Below, in pieces: positions 56,470-64,000 of a DNA stretch of 64,000 bases. The stretch spans positions 719,501-783,500 of the forward strand of contig NC_090985.1 of the NCBI RefSeq assembly GCF_041146395.1, read 5' to 3'. This DNA comes from Eulemur rufifrons. Taxonomy: Eukaryota > Chordata > Mammalia > Primates > Lemuridae. Position 1 is the first letter of the stretch. Each line of letters opens with the position of its first letter. Position numbers and translations under genes: made by a program. Below the pieces are notes generated by a model. That model had not been told where the DNA came from and searched no databases. It saw only the letters and a list, made by a program, of their open reading frames with translations.

Positions 56470-57140
56470 AAATCTGAGGTTTAATGCACGTATGGAAAGC
56501 ACAGGTCTCAGTGCAGTTTGACCAGTTTTGACAAACACACACCCCTGATTAGGATAAAGAACATTTCTGTCACCCGGGATGTTCCCTTGGCCCCTCCCCG
56601 CCAACGCTCACCCCAGAGCAGCTACGGCTGCCACTTCCATCCCCACGGCCAGTTTTCCTGTAACCGGATCCAGACGGGCGGCGTCCGGCTCTTCGTGCAG
56701 GACGCTGGCGTGACAGCCGCCCACCCTGCTGCAGGGTCTGTGGCTGGTCCTTCCTGCCGCCGAGCAGCGTCCGTCCCACGGAGGCCTCGAGCCGGCGCTG
56801 GCATCTGCCCGTGGACGGACACCCTGGCCGGTGTTGGACTGCTGTGGGTGAAGCTGCTGAAGGTTTCTGCATACGAGACTTTCCGTGGACATTTCCCATT
56901 TCTCTTGGATCGACACTGAGAGGTGGGATCGCTGGGTCACGGAGCAGATGTATGTTTAGCTTTTAAAGCAACTGCCTGACACTTTCCTGAAGTGGTTCTG
57001 TACATTTTATATCCGACCAGAGCTGCACGGGAGTCTGAGCGGTTCCGTCCTTCTCCAGCGATGATAGTCGTATCATTTTAGCCGTTCCGCTGTGCAGGTG
57101 TCAGTATCTCATTGTTTCTGGTACACTTTTATAGTAGCTG
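56470..57140 (+). mobile_element. L1M 3'UTR relic, GC-enriched
   Basis: ctgaggtttaatgcacgtat, gaccagttttgacaaacaca, ggatcgctgggtcacggagc, cctgaagtggttctgtacat and tgcaggtgtcagtatctcat follow L1M 3' sequence in order, plus orientation. Confidence 0.75.
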
Positions 57141-58825
57141 ATTTTCTAAATCAATGTGGTCCTGGTTACCAGAACGTATAACACGTTAGGATTCTATAAC
57201 ACGTCAGTGCTCAGAAAGCCCCTTCACATAAATAACTTCATTTGGTCCTAAAAACAGCCCTGTCCTTGTGCCGGGGAGACTTCGTCCACCTGCTCTCCTT
57301 GAACCCGGGTTCTTCCTCCCTCGGGTCCAGCCTCCGCGATGCCCACGATTTCCCGTTCAGGTCGTGACTCTGACCTGCTGCCGCCGTGGGGTTCACCCCT
57401 GACAGCCCTGCGTCCCGGACGGAAGGTCCAGCACCTCAGCGGGGGTTCGAGATGGGTTGTGGCCGGATTCACCCACCGTCCAGCCCCAGCTTCCTCTGAC
57501 ACCCAACTGTCTCCTCATTCCTGGAATTCTCTTTCCTGCATTAGTGCCTTTATCTAAGGGCTATTTTTTGGCAGAATGGTGTTGAAATGCTCATATCTAC
57601 ACCCATTAAATCTGCCCCCCAATCCTCGTGGTCAGGCCAAGTGTTGCCCCATTTCTGGCTTCCCCAGGTCCCCCCTATGTCCCTGCGTCCCTGCAGGCGG
57701 AAGCGGCGTCTCTCTCATGAGCTTCACGCCCAGCACAGCCTTTGAGCCCCGGAGCTGTGTGCAGCTGTCCCCGTCTGAGCACCGGCCCGGCCCGACCCTG
57801 CTCAGCTTCTGAGACCAGGTGTGTTCGGGGCACTGTCTACCGTCTTGCTGACCACGCCGTGGAGCCCGGGGGTGCCCACGTTGCGTCCACCGTGCACAGG
57901 GCCTGACTTCATTCGCTCATATGTGACAACCTGGCTCTGCAGCCAGGCGGGGCCCTCCTCGAGGACAGAGATGGAGACGGCCTGATCTCGGGGACCAGGG
58001 CGTCACTGTCGCCACAGCGAGGGTTCCTGGCGTAGCCCGAGTCAGCCTCGAGGACGGGCCCCGGGACCGTCTGTCCGTCCGCACAGCTGTCATCCACACG
58101 CTCCCAGCACTCCCCGTCTGTCCTCCATCTCCCTCTGTCCCTCTGTCCCTCGGTCCCTCCTTCCCCGTCCTCCACACCTGACCCAACCCCCGGACGTCCT
58201 CCCTCCACCCTGCACACACTCCACCGAGTCCCCGGCCCGGCTGTGCCTTTGTCAGGCTCTGGGCACATCTTCGGGCGCCAGCACTGCGCAGGAGAGAGAC
58301 GTGGACACACCAGCTGCCACCGTGCCCGGCTCTGCCAGGGACACACCCACCCGCAAGCCCATCTCTCCCCAGGCGCAAAGCGCCCGTCCTGCCGGGAGCC
58401 TCTTCCCTCTGCGGCGGGGCCGTCCTCCCGCGAGTCTCCCTCCAGACACTGCTGAGAATGGGGCGGAACAGGCCGGAATCCGAGTCAAAGCTGAGGCAGG
58501 TGTAGCGGGTTCCGTCTCAGGACGAGAAGGGGGTCCGGGGAGGGGAGAGACCAGTCCGTGTTTGCAGCAGCGAGTGGCTGCCCCTGGGTTAGACCCCAGG
58601 CCTCAGACCTTGGCAGCCACGAGCCCTTTGCTCGAACCAAATCACACGGCCCCCCCATTCCCCGTGGCCTCAAGGTGCAGCCCAGACCCCAGGCTCCGGG
58701 TGGACCCCGCGGAGGTGCTTCCCACGGCTTTTGCTCTCCCCTTTCCATTCCCTCCTCCTGCGGCTGGTTTGTGTCAGAGCAGGGCCCTGGGGTCTCCGGC
58801 CGGACCGCGGGAAGGGGACACGTAC

Positions 58826-58932
58826 CTGGCGTGCGCGATGGCCGCCACCCACTCGTCACAGTCCTTCGCGTCCTCCGTCCGCAGCTCCAGGGCCTTCTGG
58901 TTCTCGTGGCTGAAGTTCACGGTGAAGTAGTG
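58826..58932 (-). CDS. RASGRF1: RASGRF1 exon 2 (model number): C-terminal part of PH1
   Basis: Window codons 1-35 plus two bases. It reads HYFTVNFSHENQ to DEWVAAIAHA, the last strands and C-terminal helix of the N-terminal pleckstrin homology domain; DEWVAAI carries the invariant PH tryptophan. PH1 helps hold the protein at membranes. The acceptor is ccggcccag and the donor is gtacgt. The codon split at the end (AG+C, Ser) is completed by the exon at 54.3 kb. The preceding exon with the start codon is not found up to the right edge, so intron 1 exceeds 5 kb. Confidence 0.95.
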
Positions 58933-61900
58933 CTGGGCCGGGGAGAAGACAGCGCCGGTTAGCGGGCGTGTCCTGCCACAGCCCAGCAGCTCACGTCAGC
59001 CGGGCATGGCTCTTTGTCTGTGATCATCGGGTTTAGCGGTTTCGAATCCCTGATTAAAAGAGGCTTTTGTACGATGTAACAGAACCTATGCTTAGGATAG
59101 TATACGGAGGAAACAAAATGCACAAACCCGTTTGCCGACAAGTTGCAAAAAAGCCAGTTTTAAACAGTCAGGCAGGAGGGAGGCAGGGAAAGCGCCAGGA
59201 GAACGTCCGCTTTGGGGACGGGGACCAGTCCAATGCAGGGCGCGGTTGACCCAGCCCCCGACAACGGGCCAAGTGAGCTTCCAGGTCCTGCGGTTGCAGC
59301 AATGAACGACCTGTGCCCTGTGAGAGCAACCGGGAGCCCTTCGCTCTTGGGCGCGGGTGGCTTGGAGCTGGAACAGCGCCCAGGCACCTTGCTCCTGCCG
59401 GGGAATATCGGGTGGCGACATTCTGCCCAGGGCAGCCTCGGTTCTGGTTTTGCTTCCAGACTTCCAGAGACCCGGCTGTGTCTGTGATGCGTTAGTGTCC
59501 CGCTGACCCAGTGGGACGGTGGAGACAGCGGACACACACATGTCTGGGCGCCGGAGTAACCCGGCCGTGGGGCCCCGCCCAGCAAGGAGCCCGCCCTCCG
59601 CCCGGCCCCACGGGCAGCCGCCCTGGCCGGGACGGAGCAGAGTGAGGGGAGGGAGAGAGAGGCTGTGGTTTAGCCTTAATTTCTGTTCGGGGTTAAAAAG
59701 AGGAGGAGACGCCATTTGGAGGAAGTTTATTTCCTTTTGAGATAAAAAAAATGGCCTTAATAATTAGAGGGTCATTCATAAGTGTGGTTCATATTGCCAC
59801 GTGTTTCGGATGCCAACATTTGGAAGGCAGAGGTGGCCGGGTCACCTGGGAAACACCACTGTGATACTCCCTGTGGGTGCTCCCTGTGGGTGCTCCCTGT
59901 CAGCTCTGACCTGCGCGAGGTGCTCCACGGCTCGCAGTCCCTGCACCTCCATGCACAGCGGGCGTGTTCCTGCCCCTTCCTTGTGTGCCCGTGCGGCAAA
60001 CGAGACCGCGCCGGTGCCCAGCAGCGAGCAGGCGGCCAACACGTGTTTGCGGTTTGGTCAGTGTTATCCCCGTCTCTGTGACACCTCTCCTGGCAAACCT
60101 GGTGGGACGGCACTGCTAAGCCTAACGCAAAGCAGGCGACTTCCTGGCTGTACGTTCTGCCGTGGGCTTGAGGTAAAACAGGGTTACCCACCAGGCCCTG
60201 AGCCAGGTAGAAATTAGGGGCAAAGATTGGGGCAGCATCCAAGAAACAGGCGCAAAGCTGTTGAGGGTCTGAACGGCCCATCTTGTGGGTGGCCGGTGGC
60301 TGCACCAGCGCTTGCCAAGGACCAGGTGTGCCCTCTCAGGGGACACTCGGAATGCTCCTCCCCCTGTCCGCCACCGCCTGGGACCCTAGGCCGGGCTGTG
60401 ATGATGCTCACAGGAAGGAAGGATGCAAGGCTGAGGGACCTGGCCTGGAGGTGCCAGAGCCGGAGCCTGTGCAGTCAGTGGTGGATCCTGGCACCCGGGC
60501 AAGGTCCCTGTCACCATTCCCTCCACAGGGAGCAGGGCTGCCTCCAGCTTGGGGGGCCCAAAGCTCTGGAGAGAGCCCCCCTCTTGGCTCTGTGAGCCCA
60601 GGAAGGCATCACTTCCCTCTCTCTGTTCTGTGCATTTCTCTCTCTCCCCTTCGAGTTCTCTGCACCGGCTACTCCTCTCCCTCTGTCTCCGTTTCTGCCT
60701 CTCTCCTCTCTGCCCCTCCCAGGTCTCCCCTTCCCCTTCGCCCAGCGTCTTTCCACGTGGCAGGTGACATCCCCCAGCCAGGGCTGCACCAGCTGCACAC
60801 GCACCCCCCACACTGGGTCCTTCCCCGGCCCCAGAAGCCTGAACACACATCCTCTGGCCCTGACGCTCACTCTCCTTTCTGGCTGGTTTGTGTGTGTTGG
60901 GACAGGCTCTCTGGACACTGGCTCGGTGTGGTCTGCGACTGGGCGTGAGCTCAGGGAGGTGGGGACGGAGGAGCCACTGCCTCTTTGGTTCCAGGCCCCA
61001 GTTCCCAAGCCGTGGTGGGGCCAGCCCAGCTCACGGAGCCCTGAGACAGCCGCAGAGAACCAAGCATTGTGCTGCCAGCAGCTGCCTGAGGACCTCACAA
61101 GGCAGGTGCCTGGGACAGTCAGGGTGTTCCTGGAGGCTCATGAGAAATAATAATCTTACTGTCAGTTTCTTCCAGGGGAGAATAGTGACCCTGCACAGCC
61201 CTGGAGTCTTGAGACGGTCTCAGAGCCTCAGCTGGCGTCGGATCAGATGCAGACTGACCCAGTCGGCCCTGAAAGCTGACCCAGCCTGGGCTTCCCGAGT
61301 TGCAAGACAAACCTTGCTCAAGACAAGCCACCACGATGGAGACACAGGCCCGTGGGCCGACTGCCTGCGTCCGGCTGGGCGGCCACCTGCCCTCCGGGGC
61401 CAGGCTCGGCCTACAGCTCCGCCGGGCAGGAGCCCCCCAGGAGGGAACCAGGCAGAATAATGCGTTTCTCCTGCAGCACCCCAGCCGGCCCCTCCAAGTG
61501 CCCTGGGGCGCTGGGGGGAGTGCGGACCCCCAGGGCCCACCACGCCTTCTGAATCAGGGCCCTGGTAGAGCTGGAATTTCTTTCAAGAGCAGCCGAGGTG
61601 GCTCCTTACACACTAACATTTGAGGATGACCAGTGTGGGCCCTTGTCACAGCCCGGAGGCACCGCTCAGCCGGGCTCAGCCCCACCAGGGCAGTCGCCTG
61701 GTTGCGAGGACAAAGCCAGCACCCCATGTGGCTTCGTCGGGGCGGGAGGCCCAGGCCACTGCTGCACCTGGAACGTGCCGTGGGCTCCGTGGAAAGACCT
61801 CACCGGGCTGCTCGGCCAACTCAGTGCCACGCCGGAGCCTCCCCAGGCCGGAACCTCCCCAGGCCGGAGCCTCCCCAGGCCGGAGCCTCCCCAGGCCGGA

Positions 61901-64000
61901 GCCTCCCCACGCCGGAGCCTCCCCAGGCCGGAGCCTCCCCACGCCGGAACCTCCCCACGCTGGAGCCTCCCCACGCTGGAGCCTCCCCACGCTGGAGCCT
62001 CCCCACGCTGGAGCCTCCCCAGGCCGGAACCTCCCCACGCTGGAGCCTCCCCACGCCGGAGCCTCCCCAGGCCGGAGCCTCCCCACGCCGGAGCCTCCCC
62101 AGGCCGGAGCCTCCCCACGCCGGAGCCTCCCCACGCTGGAGCCTCCCCATGCCGGAGCGTCCCCAGGCCGGAGCGTCCCCACGCCGGAGCGTCACCATGC
62201 AGCCAGGGACTCACAGGGCCCGAGTGAACTGCAGTTGTGTGAACAGACCAGAGCATCATTCGGGGACGCCCGGGACATGCGACAGGTGCAGGAACACCCA
62301 GGGCTGCACCGACTTTGTCGCAGAAGCAGCACTCGGTGGACTCCTGCAGCCACACCGGGGCTCAGAGACGGGCCCGGGACTCCACCTGGGGCTTCCACAG
62401 AGCCCAGGACGGGCCCGGAGAGATGGACAACGTGATCCGGGCTCCACCTGGAGTCCTAAGGTGGCCCTAGACACACCGAGCGTCAGAATCACTGTAACAG
62501 ACCCAGGGTTACTCCAAGGCCTCGCCGGGTGCAGGGACAACCTGGACCGCCCGAGCGTCACGGGGCTCGCCCAGCAGCTCCGGACCAGGGAGTCTCCAAG
62601 CTGGCTGTGCACGCTCAGGTGACTCCAACGGCAGCCCAGGCTGAGGACCAGTCACTGGTCTAGACCTTCCCTCGGGCCTCGGCAGGCTGAGAGGATTGAT
62701 CCAGAAACTGTACCCGTGACGTGCCAGGCTCACAGGAAGGGATTCAGAAATCACACCTCCTTACCTTGGTTGGAGGAAATGTCTGGAACCTTGCAGTGGC
62801 CTCAGCTGGGCTGGAGGTTCCCAGGGTCCAGCTCACGCCTGGCCCCAGTCCGCCCTCTCCTACGGTCTTCCCTGGAGCTGACCCGGCTGCAAAACGGCTC
62901 CTGCTGCCGAGGCCAGTCTGGGGCTGGACCTCGTGCCCCTCCCGTCTCAGGAGGAGCCTGTGTTTGCAAAGTCCCTGGCGCCGCATCACAGTGAACTCCC
63001 ACCACTGAGCTCAGCTGGGGGGACCTGGGCGTCTGGAAGCTGGGTGGGGTGGGGGGTGCTCAGCCTACCCTGGCCTCCGCCTCTGCCAGCCGCCCTGGGC
63101 TCGCCAGGGGCTCAGGGGTGTCCTGGGGCCTGGCACTGTCGGTGCTGACCCCAAGACAGACCTGAGCAAACCAGGGCGGCAGGTCGCCCTCCGGACGGAG
63201 GCAGCGGCTCTCGCCAGGCTGGGGCTGGCTGTACCGCCAGACCGTGTGGCGCTGCGCAGCCTCTGTCTGTCCCCGCCCCGGGTCCTCACTCGCAAACAGG
63301 CAGGACCGTAGAGTCTGCCTGGCTCAACTGCACGCAGGTGGTGCTGACAGTGAAAACTAAAGTCCCCACACCTTTTACCCCACCTGAGTGACTCCTCATT
63401 CATCAGTTCAACCAGGATGTGTTCAGCCTCCACTACGAGCCAGACCTGGCCCAGCTGGCGGCTCTCGATGGCCACACGCCCCGGCGGTGCGCAGCTTTCA
63501 GAAGGGCCCGTGATCCGGCTGACCAGCGGCCGCGGCCACAGCCTCCCACAGCGGCTTCCCCATCAAAGCCTCTCGCAGCCGCCTGGCGGTGACACGCCAA
63601 CAGTCCTTCCTGCTGCAGCCCAGAGTCTGGGTCCAGCCCGCACGTTAGCGATGTCCAGGGACTCACCGGGGCGCTGACGCTGGGCCTGCCCCTCCATTAA
63701 AGCGGAGTGTGGGGGGAGGAGCCCCCAGCTCCCACACAGGCCGGGGGAGGAGCACTGTCACCACCCACAACACAGGACTTGTCCCCTGCCCGCCCGCCCT
63801 CTCCCGGACCCACAGTCCCAGGCACCTGCCCCCGGAATGGCCCACCTGGGGGCTCCCGGGGAGGTGGGAGGGGGACACGGAGAGACCGGACCGCTGAGCT
63901 GTGTCGAGCTCCGAGTCTCGGTAGAGAGACCGCGAAGGAAGCAGAGGGGTTCCAGGGAGAGCGCGGGCAGGAGACCCGGAACCAGCATGGAGGGCGAGGC
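58933..64000. other. First intron of RASGRF1 (partial)
   Basis: 5.1 kb to the right edge. A 16-bp minisatellite at 61.83-62.20 kb and a pyrimidine-rich stretch at 60.62-60.76 kb stand out. I found no exon encoding the N-terminal half of PH1 and no recognisable transposon. Confidence 0.7.
61832..62197. repeat. 16-bp minisatellite, about 23 units
   Basis: The unit is gagcctccccaggccg with frequent c/g and c/t variants (ccacgccg, ccacgctg). Because 16 is not a multiple of three, all three frames on each strand cycle through the same 16-residue pattern and stay open, producing long false reading frames. Confidence 0.96.

Larger units (their letters stand above)
54382..58825. other. Intron between exons 2 and 3
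   Basis: 4.4 kb. It contains a MIR (54.8 kb), a CA microsatellite (55.03-55.11 kb), an Alu left-arm relic (55.25-55.35 kb), an MLT1-like relic (56.14-56.43 kb) and an L1M 3'UTR relic (56.47-57.14 kb). The rest is unassigned. Confidence 0.7.
2560..58932 (-). other. RASGRF1: RASGRF1 gene, 25 internal coding exons (partial at both ends)
   Basis: Ras-specific guanine nucleotide-releasing factor 1, a large multidomain exchange factor of neurons that couples Ca2+/calmodulin and NMDA-receptor signals to Ras (CDC25 domain) and Rac (DH domain). The 25 exons, read right to left, encode the end of PH1, coiled coil, IQ motif, DH, PH2, Ras exchanger motif, disordered linker and CDC25 domain, in the family order. 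All exons have minus-strand AG/GT borders, phases match at every junction, and the joined 3405 nt contain no stop. Residue choices decide RASGRF1 over the paralogue RASGRF2: the coiled-coil exon reads [13 protein letters not shown], the linker keeps the long SPFSKATLDTSKLYV segment, and the PKA-type RRMSLASAG site is present. The first exon and the last coding exon lie outside the window. The gene looks intact. Residue numbers used below count from the first codon visible in this window; human numbering is about 92 higher (from memory). Confidence 0.97.

Noticed and set aside
2560..58932. RASGRF2 rather than RASGRF1
   Set aside because: Exons 3, 15, 16 and 17 carry segments typical of RASGRF1 ([32 protein letters not shown]) that RASGRF2 lacks.
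2560..58932. Processed pseudogene or broken copy of RASGRF1
   Set aside because: Introns are present, all splice ends are GT/AG, phases agree at each junction and no stop or frameshift was found in 1135 codons.
61598..62622. Frames of 125-329 codons at 61.6-62.6 kb
   Set aside because: Explained by the 16-bp minisatellite; all frames share the same repeat peptide.

Overview
This window is one stretch of a mammalian nuclear chromosome and almost certainly comes from a strepsirrhine primate (lemur, loris or galago group). The evidence is the Alu type: two near-complete copies (12915-13252 and 44462-44829) carry the strepsirrhine AluL signature, namely a 'cctagcactctggg' 5' arm, an AT-rich linker insertion ending 'tatatagaaaaaatta', and a right arm reading 'gaggttgctgtgagctagg'. 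The L1 3' end at 41.5-43.4 kb is of a similar young lineage. There is no prokaryotic content, no CRISPR array, and no tRNA or rRNA gene that I can see.

The window holds a single protein-coding gene, RASGRF1 (CDC25Mm, p140 Ras-GRF1), on the minus strand. I could place 25 consecutive coding exons between 58932 and 2560. Every exon has GT/AG splice ends and all reading phases join without a break. The exons add up to 3405 nt, exactly 1135 codons, with no stop. The 5' exon (N-terminal half of the first PH domain) lies beyond the right edge and the final coding exon (about 30 C-terminal residues plus 3'UTR) lies beyond the left edge. If each missing end is one coding exon, the window shows exons 2-26 of 27. 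From 5' to 3' the protein reads: end of PH1 (58.9 kb), coiled coil (54.3 kb), IQ motif (49.7/47.4 kb), DH domain (47.4-34.4 kb), PH2 (33.4-30.1 kb), Ras exchanger motif (24.6 kb), a disordered phosphorylatable linker (21.9-19.6 kb), and the CDC25/RasGEF catalytic domain (18.9-2.6 kb). The product is a Ca2+/calmodulin-regulated neuronal exchange factor acting on Ras through the CDC25 domain and Rac through the DH domain.

The rest is intron. Most of it is GC-rich and unusually full of minisatellites: a 39-bp array (75-1600), a 20-bp array (8.1 kb), a decamer GC-box array (11.1 kb), a CAGGTG-bearing array with 383-bp higher-order units (23.5-24.4 kb), a 35-bp array (27.5-28.1 kb), an irregular array (49.8-50.1 kb) and a 16-bp array (61.8-62.2 kb). 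A CpG-dense patch with a perfect NRF1-type palindrome sits in the intron at 20.5-21.0 kb. Old MIR, L1M, MLT1-like and Tigger-like relics are scattered through the introns.

The sharp exception is the 9.5-kb intron at 37613-47129. It contains a roughly 7.5-kb AT-rich block, about 90% A+T in sampled parts of its core. The block holds an ERV1-type LTR with a polypurine tract, a 5'-truncated L1 with a clear target duplication, a full AluL inside the LTR, and a tailless 81-bp Alu inside the L1. I do not see a previously undescribed biological system here. The most interesting items are the tailless Alu, the AT-rich retroelement block, the CpG/NRF1 patch, and the arrays lying against splice sites.
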